Assembly (NCBI GenBank): GCA_964512285.1
Contig: CAZEJO010000014.1
Coordinates: 1-40,506 of the forward strand
Length of the DNA: 40,506 bases
Direction of reading: 5' to 3'
Source of the DNA: SM23-28-2 sp964512285
GTDB lineage: Bacteria; Chloroflexota; Dehalococcoidia; SM23-28-2
Both the position numbers and the translations under genes were made by a program. A model generated the notes under the pieces. It saw only the letters and a program-made list of their open reading frames with translations. It was not told the origin of the DNA and did no database searches. Below, piece after piece: positions 14,901 through 23,226 of the stretch. How positions within the stretch are numbered: position 1 is the first letter of the stretch; the number at the start of each line of letters is the position of its first letter.

Positions 14901-15590
14901 ATGCAGGCAACGACCGTTCGCTATCAGGTGCGCCCCATGGATCTAGGCGATATCTCCCAGGTGATGGAGATCGAGCGGGAGTCGTTCCTCAACATGTGGC
15001 CGACGACGGCCTTCAAGCGGGAGCTCAAGCACAACCGCCTGGCCCGCTATCTAGTGGCCGTGGAGCAGCGAGAGGGAGCCGAGGAGGCAGCGGCCCCACT
15101 GGCGGACGCCGAACCGACGGAGGAGGCGGTGCCGCCGGTGGGCGTGGGGCGCTGGCTGGGCGAGCTCAAGCGGTTGTTTGGCGCCGAGGAGGAGGAGGCC
15201 GAGACCAGCCGCGAGCCCATCGTGGGATTCGTGGGCATCTGGCTCACGCTGGATGAAGCCCACATCGTCACCATCGCCGTGCGCGAGAGCCACCGCGGCC
15301 GTGGCATCGGCGAACTCCTGCTCATCGCTGCCATCGCACTGGCCACCCTCAACGATCAGGACGTCGTCACCCTCGAAGTCCGAGCGTCCAACCAGGCGGC
15401 CCAGGCCCTGTACGAAAAGTACGGCTTCAAGAAGGTTGGCGTTCGCCACCGCTACTACTCAGACAACCACGAAGACGCCGTGATCATGACCACCGATTCT
15501 ATCCACTCCCTCCCCTATCAGGAGCTCTGCCAGCGTCTCAGGCGAGAGCACCGCGAGCGCTGTGGCGACTACGAGCTCGACTTCTACTAG
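14901..15590 (+). CDS. rimI: GNAT N-acetyltransferase, RimI-like, with inserted acidic segment
   Basis: 229 residues from ATG 14901 after GGAGGACAG. RimI-type enzymes acetylate the N-terminal alanine of ribosomal protein S18. N-terminal part: VRPMDLGDISQVMEIERESF, typical of RimI. The acetyl-CoA loop is VRESHRGRGIGELLL (128-142), followed by LEVRASNQAAQALYEKYGFKKVGVRHRYY, the RimI-like substrate and C-terminal signature. Between them residues about 57-105 are an Ala/Glu-rich, low-complexity insertion with a short helix (GRWLGELKRLFG) not present in the about 150-residue canonical enzyme. Its stop overlaps the stop of the convergent MFS gene (the two TAGs share CTAG). Confidence 0.8.
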   Translation: MQATTVRYQVRPMDLGDISQVMEIERESFLNMWPTTAFKRELKHNRLARYLVAVEQREGAEEAAAPLADAEPTEEAVPPVGVGRWLGELKRLFGAEEEEAETSREPIVGFVGIWLTLDEAHIVTIAVRESHRGRGIGELLLIAAIALATLNDQDVVTLEVRASNQAAQALYEKYGFKKVGVRHRYYSDNHEDAVIMTTDSIHSLPYQELCQRLRREHRERCGDYELDFY

Positions 15591-16804
15591 CCGCCCGTAT
15601 CAGGCGCCCGAGCTCTGGGCAGGCCACTGCCGACCACGAAGAGCATGCTGGCCGCCAAGGGAAGGGCACCGGCGATAGCGAACACGACGCCGTAGCTGGC
15701 GAGCCCAGCCATCAGGCCAAAGGTTAGCGCCCCCACGCCCGACCCCGTGTCCCAGGCCAGACCGAATGTGGACATGGCCACACCTCGCCGCTCGCTCCCA
15801 GCCCGGTCCACTGTCCAGGCCAGAAGGGCCGTATGAGCGCCACCGAAGCCAAGACCGAAGAGCACCGCCGCCACCAGCATCATCCCCTGCATCGAGGCGC
15901 CAGCCAGCAGGAGCATGGCCAGACCCGCCACAGCCAGGCCCGGAAGAAACACTACCGCCCGGCCACGGCGGTCGGCTATGGCCCCCGCCATGGGTCGCAG
16001 GGGCACGACCGCCAAGCCGTACAGCACGAAGAAGAGACCGGGGTTGCCCAGGCCTCGATCTTCGGCCATGAGAGGCAGAAAGGCCTGAATAGCCCCGAAG
16101 CTCACCGCCAAAGATAGGAACAAGGAAGCAGGAAGCAGCGTGCTGCGGCTCACCAGGGCAGCGGCCGTGAACCCCTCCGGGGCCCTTGCTCCGCCTCTAC
16201 CGCCACCAACGCGGCTGCTCAGCAACGAGGCCAGACCAGAGACCACAGCCGCCGCCAGGAAGTAGGGAGTGAATCCCCAAGTCCTGGCTATCGTCAGCGC
16301 CAGCCAAGGGGCATAGACCTGGGACAGGCTGTTCATCATGGCGACATAGCCGAAGGCAATCCCCCGACGGTCGGCGGGTACGATATCGGCCACGGTGGCG
16401 AAGGCGGCGGTTACGAAGAGCACCATGCTCACCCCATTCACCATTCGCAGCGGCAGCAGCAGGTAAGGGTCGTGGCTCAGGGCCTGGGCCGCCAAGCTGA
16501 GGCTTGCAACCCCGGCGCCTATAACCATCAATAGTCTGCGCCCATAGCGGTCCGCCCACAGACCAGCCAGGGGCCGCATGAACATCCCGGCGATGCCCAT
16601 GCTGCCCACCACCAGGCCGATCTGCCACTTATCTGCATCTTCCAGATAGAAGGGCAGAGTGGTGTAGGTGGAGAAGAAGCTGGCGAAGACAAGATGCGAG
16701 CAGGCCAGGACGATCAGGAAGTCAGCCGTCCACAGAGGCTCACGCCGTCCGGCAGGCGCACCGCCTGCCGCCGCCGGTTCTTCGCCGGTTCGCCCTCGCC
16801 ACAT
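15587..16804 (-). CDS. MFS transporter
   Basis: 405 residues from ATG 16804 (a TTG at 16840 would add 12 Arg-rich residues). Twelve hydrophobic segments in two halves. The motif-A loop GLWADRYGRRLL lies after helix 2 and its repeat GAIADRRGRAVV in the second half. It moves a small solute by H+-coupled transport; the substrate cannot be assigned, and drug-efflux-like members look similar. Convergent with rimI, with overlapping stop codons. Confidence 0.85.
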   Translation of the reverse strand: MWRGRTGEEPAAAGGAPAGRREPLWTADFLIVLACSHLVFASFFSTYTTLPFYLEDADKWQIGLVVGSMGIAGMFMRPLAGLWADRYGRRLLMVIGAGVASLSLAAQALSHDPYLLLPLRMVNGVSMVLFVTAAFATVADIVPADRRGIAFGYVAMMNSLSQVYAPWLALTIARTWGFTPYFLAAAVVSGLASLLSSRVGGGRGGARAPEGFTAAALVSRSTLLPASLFLSLAVSFGAIQAFLPLMAEDRGLGNPGLFFVLYGLAVVPLRPMAGAIADRRGRAVVFLPGLAVAGLAMLLLAGASMQGMMLVAAVLFGLGFGGAHTALLAWTVDRAGSERRGVAMSTFGLAWDTGSGVGALTFGLMAGLASYGVVFAIAGALPLAASMLFVVGSGLPRARAPDTGG

Positions 16805-16920
16805 AGCTCTGAGTCTAGGGCGGCGGCAGCGCAGAATCAACAGCGAACGGCACTCTCTACCGCCGGCCTATCCCTGCTGTTCGCGTCTGGCTATAATGCT
16901 CGGCGTAGGTATCGAGTCTC

Positions 16921-17235
16921 ATGTCAGCCGCTGATAGGATTCGCCGCCAACTGGAGCGCCTGGCCCACCTGCGAGGACTGGGGTCCGTCCCCGACGACCA
17001 CGCCCGCTGGATAGACCAGACCCGCTACTTGCTGGTAAGCGTCTTCGGGGAGAGCTCAGCCGAGGCCGACAGCTTCCTCCACGTCGTGGGCGCCACGCCC
17101 GCCGACAGAGAGGAGCAAGCGTTCACCTTCAACCTGCCGCTGAAAGGCCCCTGGGGCATCCGAGCCCGCCTGGAACGAGGCGAGGTCATCCTCAGGGAGA
17201 CCCTCAACCGATTAGAGGCAAGTGAGGCAAAGTAG
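16921..17235 (+). CDS. Small conserved-looking protein, unknown
   Basis: 104 residues from ATG 16921, with a TATAAT at 16892-16897 upstream. Contents: an N-terminal helix (ADRIRRQLERLAHLRGLG), WIDQTRYLLVSVFGESSAEADSFL, and a C-terminal strand/helix (GPWGIRARLERGEVILRETLNRLEA). No known domain recognised. Ends 18 bp before the stop of the convergent kinase-like gene, with a hairpin between. Confidence 0.5.
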   Translation: MSAADRIRRQLERLAHLRGLGSVPDDHARWIDQTRYLLVSVFGESSAEADSFLHVVGATPADREEQAFTFNLPLKGPWGIRARLERGEVILRETLNRLEASEAK

Positions 17236-17254
17236 GGCCACCAGCAAGGTGGCC
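17236..17254. terminator. Bidirectional hairpin between convergent genes
   Basis: GGCCACC-AGCAA-GGTGGCC, a perfect 7-bp stem that exactly fills the gap between the two stop codons. No T-run on either strand, so an intrinsic terminator is only possible. Confidence 0.4.
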
Positions 17255-17955
17255 TAGCTCTCCTTGGCCCGCGCCGCCAGAGCGACTATCTCCGCCGCTG
17301 CCGCGTAAGGCAGACGACTGGTATCGATCACCAGGTCATAGAGGCCGGGATCGTTCACGTCCACCTTGAAGAACTTGCGGTGAAAGGCCGCTCGGCCGCT
17401 GCTGAGCTCGTGAACCTTCTTGCTGGCCTCTTCGGGTGTTAGCTGGTCGCGCTCAACGATGCGGCGGGCGCACAGTTCCAGGGGAGCCTGGATGAGCACG
17501 TGGAGGGCGTTGGTCAGCTCCTTGAGAATCACCTGACTGCCACGACCCACAATGACGATGTTGCCCCTTTGACCCAACTCCCTAATGATGGCGCTCACCG
17601 TCTCTATGTAGACAGTGTCGTCTAGCTCCTGAGCGGAGCCGCTGACCTCGGCGCCCGTCTCGGCGTAGGAGCGAGCCAGGAGCACTTCCAGACCGCCGCT
17701 ACCTACTAGCGGGTCTTCAACGCCACCCGCAGCCGAGCGCTCCAGGAAGGTGCGCAGCATGCTGGCCAGCCTCTCCCTGAAGCCTGCGCAATGCTCGTAT
17801 CGCTCGGCCACGGCCTCGGCGCTAACGCCCAGGCGGCGGGCGCCATCTACCATGATCTGCCGATCCACGTAGTCAATGCCCAGGATCTCTGCCGCTAGCT
17901 GACCCACCTCGCGGGCGCCACTGCCTATCGTCCCGGACATGGTCACTATGGGCAT
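17254..17955 (-). CDS. Cytidylate-kinase-like P-loop protein
   Basis: 233 residues from ATG 17955, preceded by GAAGGTGG. P-loop-type start MPIVTMSGTIGSGAREVG with a degenerate Walker A (GTIGSGAREV, no Lys), then YVDRQIMVDGARRLGVS as in the cytidylate-kinase-like family, IVIVGRGSQVIL, and a helical C terminus with HRKFFKVDVNDPGLYDLVIDTSRL, the usual family end. Members bind nucleotides but a kinase reaction is unproven; the missing P-loop Lys argues for altered chemistry. Divergent from the lipid-gene operon. Confidence 0.7.
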   Translation of the reverse strand: MPIVTMSGTIGSGAREVGQLAAEILGIDYVDRQIMVDGARRLGVSAEAVAERYEHCAGFRERLASMLRTFLERSAAGGVEDPLVGSGGLEVLLARSYAETGAEVSGSAQELDDTVYIETVSAIIRELGQRGNIVIVGRGSQVILKELTNALHVLIQAPLELCARRIVERDQLTPEEASKKVHELSSGRAAFHRKFFKVDVNDPGLYDLVIDTSRLPYAAAAEIVALAARAKES

Positions 17956-18029
17956 GGTAGACCACCTTCTCTGCAACTACAGTATACTATGACGCCAGTC
18001 AAACATGGCCACCAAAGCGCGGCCCGAAG

Positions 18030-18058
18030 TTGTTGCCGCTCAGCGCTCGCGATAGAAT
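18030..18058 (+). promoter_or_regulatory. Promoter of the lipid-gene group
   Basis: TTGTTG (18030-18035), 17 bp, TAGAAT (18053-18058), 46 bp before the ATG at 18105. Confidence 0.45.
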
Positions 18059-18104
18059 CTAGGCGGCCGGCGGCTGGTTTGACCAGCGCAGCAAGGAATA
18101 GCCG

Positions 18105-19163
18105 ATGAGCATCAAAAGGCAGGTGGTCCGTAGACGGCGCGTCTGGTTCCAACTGGCATTCGTTCTCTTGTTCCTGGGGCTGCTCGCCTGGCGGGTTAAC
18201 ATTGGCGAGGCCCTGCAAACATTCACCGAGGTGAACTACGCCTGGGTCGTGGCGGCCTTGCTGATCTTCACCATATCGAAGCTGATTCATACGCTCCGCT
18301 GGCGTATCTTCCTCGGCCGTATCCCCGGGCTGCCTCTGTCCGGCCTCTTCGGTACGTTCCTCATCTCCAACATGATCAACAACCTGATGCCGGTGCGTGC
18401 GGGCGACCTCGTGCGGATTCAGGTACCCGCCCAAAGGTACAACATACCGCGAGCGGAGCTCACGGCCACCGTCATCGTCGTGGAAACGCTGCTGGACGCG
18501 GCTACGTTCGTCCCGCTGCTTGTCATTGGCCTATCACTCCAAGACGTCCCAGCCCTGCGAACCAGCGTCCTCTGGAGTTTCGCAGGGCTGGTAGCGCTAG
18601 GGCTGCTGGCAGCCGCCCTGGCGGCCCGCGTACAACTCCCAGCCGACCTTGGACAAGCCAGGTGGACCCGCTGGCTGCCTCGCTGGCTGCGAGACCGCGC
18701 AGCCGGGTTCATCCCTCCTTTTGTTGACGGCCTGACCTCCCTGCGCGATGTTCGGCTCGCTGCTCTGGCTGTGTTGATCTCCTTCCCCGCCTGGCTCATC
18801 GAGGTGGTGGTCTTCTGGCTCTTTGGCCAGGCCTTTGGCCTCGACCTGCCGTTCAGCGCCTACCTCGTCATCATGATTGGGGCGAACATGGTTGTGTCAT
18901 TGCCTCTCACCCCCACCAGCATCGGCGTGTACGAAGTCGCCGTCCAGGAGGTCGTCGCTCTCTTCGGGGTCGACCGAACCCTGGCGGCGGGCTACGCCAT
19001 CGGAACGCACGTCTTCATCTCGATCTGGATTGGCCTGACTGGCTTGCTGGCGATCTGGGCGATGAATCTACGATTTGAGGACGTCTTCTATCTGCGACGG
19101 AATAGCCGCCAACCTCCAGCAGCGACCGGCCGTGCTTCCAATGCCAACGATGCACCAGACTAG
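18105..19163 (+). CDS. LPG-synthase-type integral membrane protein (UPF0104/AglD family)
   Basis: 352 residues, with AAGGAA before ATG 18105. About eight transmembrane helices. The family pattern is clear: SKLIHTLRWRIFL, then FLISNMINNLMPVRAGDLVRIQV (the conserved N-x-x-P-x-R-x-G-D-x-x-R), VVVFWLFGQAFG and SLPLTPTSIGVYEVAVQEV. The family comprises the membrane half of lysylphosphatidylglycerol synthase and stand-alone flippase-like or glycolipid-handling proteins; no catalytic aminoacyl domain is fused here. The acyltransferase follows 58 bp downstream, suggesting a membrane-lipid role. Confidence 0.8.
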   Translation: MSIKRQVVRRRRVWFQLAFVLLFLGLLAWRVNIGEALQTFTEVNYAWVVAALLIFTISKLIHTLRWRIFLGRIPGLPLSGLFGTFLISNMINNLMPVRAGDLVRIQVPAQRYNIPRAELTATVIVVETLLDAATFVPLLVIGLSLQDVPALRTSVLWSFAGLVALGLLAAALAARVQLPADLGQARWTRWLPRWLRDRAAGFIPPFVDGLTSLRDVRLAALAVLISFPAWLIEVVVFWLFGQAFGLDLPFSAYLVIMIGANMVVSLPLTPTSIGVYEVAVQEVVALFGVDRTLAAGYAIGTHVFISIWIGLTGLLAIWAMNLRFEDVFYLRRNSRQPPAATGRASNANDAPD

Positions 19164-19221
19164 GGCAAACGCCGCGGTCCAGAACGAGCGGCCCTTGCTA
19201 TAATTGACGCGAGTGAAAAGC

Positions 19222-20034
19222 ATGGGCGAGTCGACTCAAGAACGGCAAGAGGTGTACCGCCTCCGCATCTCTCTCATCCTCAGATTCGTCTGGGCAGTGC
19301 TTCGCGGCCGGACGCGCAGCCTACCTGCGGACGTGGAAGCGACCCTCATGGCTGCCAGGCCCAAGCCTCAGGCTCGCAACGACCAGCATATCCCGGCCGA
19401 AGGTCCCTTCGTTCTGGTAGCCAATCACTACGAGCGGCCGGGGCTGAAGGTATTCTGGGGCGGCATGCTAGCCTCGCAGGCCGTGGCTCAAAGGCGAACC
19501 AGCCAGAAATCGCTGCGCTGGCTGATGACGAGCGAATGGTACAACTTCCGCCTGGGCCCACTCCCCGTGCCCGTTTGGGCGCTCCGCTGGCTGTTTCGAC
19601 GCCTCGCCCAGGTGTACGGACTGGTGATCGTTCCCCGTGCGGCCGAACGGCGTGTGGGCCGGGCAGCCGCCCTGCGCACGATTCTGAACGTGGTGCGCGA
19701 TGGGGAAGAGGCCATTGGCCTCTTCCCTGAGGCGATAGGCACGGGACACCTCCGCGAACCCATGCCGGGGGTGGGCTCGTTCCTCTTCTCACTGAGCAAC
19801 CGCGGCATACCCATACTCCCCGTCGGCATCTTCGAGGAGGAAGGGAGACTCATCGCGTCCTTTGGCCCGCCCTTCTCGATCCAGGTAGCGCGCAGCGTGG
19901 AGAAAGGAGAGCGCGAGCGCCTGGCCAGCCAGCAGGTGATGGTAGCTATCGGCCGCCTGCTGCCGCGCGAGCTGTGGGGCGTGTATGCGCCGGCCATCGA
20001 GGAAGCGCTGACCCAGGAGAGGGTCGGTCGCTAG
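19222..20034 (+). CDS. PlsC-like acyltransferase with degenerate HX4D motif
   Basis: 270 residues from ATG 19222. A TTG at 19204 would overlap the TATAAT at 19199-19204, so it is unlikely; GTG 19213 is also possible. FVLVANHYERPG holds the active-site His (His69), but the HX4D Asp position is Gly (Gly74). Other motifs of the PlsC family are present: FPEAIGTG in place of FPEGTR, then IPILPVGIFEE. The family transfers acyl chains from acyl-ACP or CoA to lysophosphatidate or related acceptors on the membrane. Loss of Asp leaves catalysis uncertain. It sits between the LPG-type membrane gene and a GPH symporter. Confidence 0.65.
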   Translation: MGESTQERQEVYRLRISLILRFVWAVLRGRTRSLPADVEATLMAARPKPQARNDQHIPAEGPFVLVANHYERPGLKVFWGGMLASQAVAQRRTSQKSLRWLMTSEWYNFRLGPLPVPVWALRWLFRRLAQVYGLVIVPRAAERRVGRAAALRTILNVVRDGEEAIGLFPEAIGTGHLREPMPGVGSFLFSLSNRGIPILPVGIFEEEGRLIASFGPPFSIQVARSVEKGERERLASQQVMVAIGRLLPRELWGVYAPAIEEALTQERVGR

Positions 20035-20080
20035 GTTGCAGTCCGCCAGATGGAGTGCCGCCTGAGGCCAGAGATGGATT

Positions 20081-21487
20081 GTGGCTAACGAGGCCCAGGA
20101 ACTACCCCGACTCAACAGGCTGCTCTACGCTTCCGGCAGCTTCGGGGGCAACGTCATCTCCCGCTCCAAGGACCTGTGGCTCATCTACTTCTACGCCCCG
20201 CCCGCCGATGCCGACATAGAGAAGCGAATAAACATCCTGGTGCTGGGCGCTCTGTTCACGGCGGCCCGCCTGATCGAGGCCCTGGACGACCCCCTCATCG
20301 GCTGGTGGAGCGACCGCACTCGCTCCCGCTGGGGGCGACGCATCCCCTTCGTGGTGCTGGCCACCCCCTTCTACGCCGTGTTCTTCGTCCTCCTCTGGAC
20401 ACCCCCCGTCGGCGGCGAGAGCATGGTCAACGCCCTCTACTTCTTCCTCATGCTGGAGGGCTTCCATCTGTTCAGCACCTTATCCGGCGGCCCCTTCGAA
20501 TCGCTCCTGCCGGAGATCGCCGTGACCTCCAAGGGTCGGGTGAGCATAGTGACCTGGCAGGTGTTCTTCGGCACAGTGGGAGCGGCCGTCGCCCTGGTGG
20601 GCAGTGGGATCATACGAGACGCCTTCGGCTTCCAGGCGATGGCCGTCAGCATGGCCGTAATGGGCATGGCTTCCCGCTACATCGCCCTGACGGGCGCATG
20701 GCGACACGTGCGCCTGGATGTGGAACCCGCCCAGGTGAACCCGATCGAGGCGATTCGCTCCACTTTCACGAACAGGCCGTTCCTCTTCTTCCTGCCCACC
20801 TTCATCCTGTTCAATATGGCCATATCGATGATGACCGCCGCCCTCCCGTTCTGGTCCGGCGCCGTGCTCCTGGGCGACTTCCCCAGGGACATCGCCAAAG
20901 TGGAGGCGGGAAACCCGGCCACCCTCCAACTGTTCGGACTGGAGTTCGGCGTGGCAGAGGGCACTACCGTCGCGCTGCTGACGGCGGCGGCCATCGTCGT
21001 TGTTCTGCTTTGCCTTCCCCTGGTCTACCAAATGTCCTTACGCCGAGGCAAGGCCTGGGTCTACTCGACGGCCATGCTGATAGGAGGAGTCTACCTGCCG
21101 TTTATCGCCTTCATGGGCTTCCTGCCCGGCATCGATACGCTGCTCCAGGCGGTCTTCTTTGTGGCCCTGATAGGACTGCCCATGGCGGCCGTCTTCACCT
21201 TCCCCAACGCCATCATGGCCGACATCATCGACTACGACGAGCTGAAGACAGGCATGCGGCGAGAGGCTATCTACTACGGCACCCAGGCCACCCTCGAGAA
21301 GGTAGCCTCGGCCCTCTTCCCCCTGATCCTGGCCTCTCTGCTCGTACTGGGGAGCACCGCCGACAACCCCCTGGGGATTCGCCTGATAGGGCCGGTGGCC
21401 GGCCTATCGGCCCTGCTGGGGTTCCTGGCCTTCCGCGGCTACGCGTTGCCGGATACCGTGACCGCGGATACGGTGAAGGTGCGCTGA
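20081..21487 (+). CDS. GPH-family (glycoside/hexuronide:cation) symporter
   Basis: 468 residues from GTG 20081 with GAGATGGA before it. Twelve hydrophobic segments and the family signature DDPLIGWWSDRTRSRWGRRIPF after helix 2. The GPH family moves sugars or glycosides with H+ or Na+; the closely related MFSD2-like branch moves lysolipids. The lipid context of the two genes upstream makes the latter possible, as inference. An extended loop holds DFPRDIAKVEAGNPATLQL. The last residues (TVTADTVKVR) are cytosolic. Confidence 0.8.
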   Translation: MANEAQELPRLNRLLYASGSFGGNVISRSKDLWLIYFYAPPADADIEKRINILVLGALFTAARLIEALDDPLIGWWSDRTRSRWGRRIPFVVLATPFYAVFFVLLWTPPVGGESMVNALYFFLMLEGFHLFSTLSGGPFESLLPEIAVTSKGRVSIVTWQVFFGTVGAAVALVGSGIIRDAFGFQAMAVSMAVMGMASRYIALTGAWRHVRLDVEPAQVNPIEAIRSTFTNRPFLFFLPTFILFNMAISMMTAALPFWSGAVLLGDFPRDIAKVEAGNPATLQLFGLEFGVAEGTTVALLTAAAIVVVLLCLPLVYQMSLRRGKAWVYSTAMLIGGVYLPFIAFMGFLPGIDTLLQAVFFVALIGLPMAAVFTFPNAIMADIIDYDELKTGMRREAIYYGTQATLEKVASALFPLILASLLVLGSTADNPLGIRLIGPVAGLSALLGFLAFRGYALPDTVTADTVKVR

Positions 21488-21501
21488 CAGCATGGCCTAC
21501 C

Positions 21502-21528
21502 GTCATTCTGAGCGGAGCGAAGAATCTC
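21502..21528. repeat. Dispersed repeat, copy 1
   Basis: 27-bp element reading GAGATTCTTCGCTCCG then CTCAGAATGAC on minus. Matches 29005-29031 with one mismatch, on the opposite strand. It lies in the 70-bp gap between two convergent genes. Confidence 0.75.
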
Positions 21529-21557
21529 AGCGGAGCTAAGGCTGCCTAGGGCGACCT

Positions 21558-22583
21558 CTACCGGCCATGACCGCCGGCAGGGGAGGCCTCGGGCGCTCCC
21601 TCCCCCACAGCGGCCAGGAAGATGACCACCGCTCCGATGGCGACGATCGCCAGGCCGGGGCCGACGCTGGCCAGCCAGAAGGCCTCATCGGTCACGGAGT
21701 GGATGATGTTGAAGAAGGCGACGAACCCGGCCACGATGGCCACCGTCGACTGCCAGAGATGCGAGAGGAAAGGAGCGAGGATCCCCCGCCAGGCCAGGGC
21801 CACCCCGACAAAGGCCAGGGCCGCTGCTACCAGCGTCACGATCCCCTCGCCTGCCACCAGGCCATTGACGGAGACCTGACGGCCGGCGTCGGTGCCCCAG
21901 GGCAGAAGCGTACCGATGACCAGGAGGGCAGCGCCCAGGCTGTAGAGCCAGCGCCAGGGGAGAGCCAGCGTCCATCCCGTCGCCCTGGCGGGGAAGCCGC
22001 TCATGGGCACAGCGCCCAGGGCAGCGCGCCCCGAGGGAACGAGCGAGGCGGCCAGCAGTAGCTTCACGCTGTCGCCGGGGATGAATGGATAGAGGCCCAA
22101 CTCGAAGACGTTCTTGCCAGAGGTGAAGTGGGCGAGCCAGGAGAGCCCGCCAGTGTAGATGAGGCCTTGCCCCGCTAGCATGGCCAGGGCCAGCGTCCAG
22201 GGGCGGCGGTCCCAGCCCCGCTCGGCCAGGAAGCCCACCGCATAGGCAGCGGCGATGAAGCCCACAAGGTAGCCCCCCGTGGGGCCGCTGGCGTAGGCCC
22301 AGCCGCCCATGCCGCCGGCAAAGACGGGCAGGCCCGCTGCCCCCTGAGACCAGTAGGCGATCATGCTGGCTGCCCCCAGGCGGCTGCCGAGAAGCGCCCC
22401 CACCAGGAGCACAGCGAAGGTCTGGCCGGTGATCGGCACGGGGGTGAAGGGCAGGTTGATCCGCGCCTGGGCGGCAAGAGCGGTGAAAGCACTGGCTGCC
22501 AGCACCAGTGTCGCCTGCACCAGGATGCCCTTCTGCGGCAGAAGGGCGACTGCCAGGGCCTCAGTACGACTGTTCACGCGCAT
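21558..22583 (-). CDS. bioY: BioY biotin transporter fused to a four-helix membrane domain
   Basis: 341 residues from ATG 22583, preceded by AGGAGAGG; an upstream in-frame ATG at 22637 would add 18 residues. Residues 15-200 are BioY, the substrate-binding S component of the biotin ECF transporter: LPFTPVPITGQTFAVLLVGALLGSR, AGLPVFAGGMGGWAYASGPTGGYLVGF, and the conserved GDSVKLLLAASLVP. Canonical BioY ends near 190. Residues 210-330 add about four helices (LYSLGAALLVIGTLLPWG onward). No ECF A or T component is adjacent, as in solitary BioY proteins. The extra domain may stabilise solitary transport; function unknown. Confidence 0.8.
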   Translation of the reverse strand: MRVNSRTEALAVALLPQKGILVQATLVLAASAFTALAAQARINLPFTPVPITGQTFAVLLVGALLGSRLGAASMIAYWSQGAAGLPVFAGGMGGWAYASGPTGGYLVGFIAAAYAVGFLAERGWDRRPWTLALAMLAGQGLIYTGGLSWLAHFTSGKNVFELGLYPFIPGDSVKLLLAASLVPSGRAALGAVPMSGFPARATGWTLALPWRWLYSLGAALLVIGTLLPWGTDAGRQVSVNGLVAGEGIVTLVAAALAFVGVALAWRGILAPFLSHLWQSTVAIVAGFVAFFNIIHSVTDEAFWLASVGPGLAIVAIGAVVIFLAAVGEGAPEASPAGGHGR

Positions 22584-22666
22584 AGGCCTCTCCTGAGTAA
22601 TTGCGACCATGATAGCGGGCTCGGCTACCAAATGCAACCGATGAGGCCGTTGAAAAACGCCTCGTT

Positions 22667-22764
22667 CGCCCTTCGACAGGCTCAGGGCGAGCCCGTCAGC
22701 CGCTCATGGTGAGCTTGTCGAACCATGAACCCCCGCTCGCCCTTCGACAAGCTCAGGGCGAGCG
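22667..22764. repeat. Three alternating copies of a TTCGACAAGCTC-core repeat
   Basis: Copies at 22667-22691, 22705-22727 (inverted) and 22734-22764. The core is TTCGACA(A/G)GCTC with outer arms that pair: CATGGT/ACCATG in the second, and a perfect 10-bp stem CGCTCGCCCT/AGGGCGAGCG in the third. REP-type dispersed repeat, between the small minus gene and bioY. Confidence 0.75.
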
Positions 22765-22775
22765 GCTGGTGCGCG

Positions 22776-22973
22776 CTACTCCGCTGGCGGGGACGGCCGA
22801 CGCCGGCGGGGCGCTCGCGGCTTGGCCGCCCGCTCGGAGGGAGCAGGAGCGCGGGACGGGGCCGGTTCCTCTTCACCGATGAGGACATCCAGGAGGGCCC
22901 TGATGGCCAGCAGGTTCTCCCTACAGGCCGCCCGCAGGTGGCGACGGGTCTGCTCGGGAAGCATGACTGTCAT
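22776..22973 (-). CDS. Small helical, Arg/Pro-tailed protein
   Basis: 65 residues from ATG 22973, with GGAG about 15 bp upstream. N-terminal amphipathic helix LPEQTRRHLRAACRENLLAI and ALLDVLIGEEE, then a Pro/Ala/Arg-rich basic tail (RAPAPSERAAKPRAPRRRR). It has the look of short helix-plus-basic-tail proteins seen in Chloroflexi, possibly nucleic-acid binding. Unassigned. Sits upstream of bioY, separated by the repeat cluster. Confidence 0.45.
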   Translation of the reverse strand: MTVMLPEQTRRHLRAACRENLLAIRALLDVLIGEEEPAPSRAPAPSERAAKPRAPRRRRPSPPAE

Positions 22974-23155
22974 CGTGGCTCAATCTCCACGCCCTGTGAG
23001 CTCATCCATGACTACGTAGGCCATTCTACATCGACCGCGTGGCTACGAAAAGCGTGGGCACCACACTTCGTCAGTACGCTGAGCTTGCCAACACCCTAAG
23101 CTTGCACAAGCTATCACGCAGCGCGTGACGTTGTCCAAAAAAACGCCGCGGGGAC

Positions 23156-23184
23156 TTGACAATCACCTATTACTAGTCTATACT
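23156..23184 (+). promoter_or_regulatory. Near-consensus promoter
   Basis: TTGACA (23156-23161), 17 bp, TATACT (23179-23184), 42 bp before ATG 23227. One of the best promoters in the window. Confidence 0.75.
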
Positions 23185-23226
23185 GTACTTTGCTCTTAAC
23201 TTTACTATTCTGCGAAGGAGAGTGAG

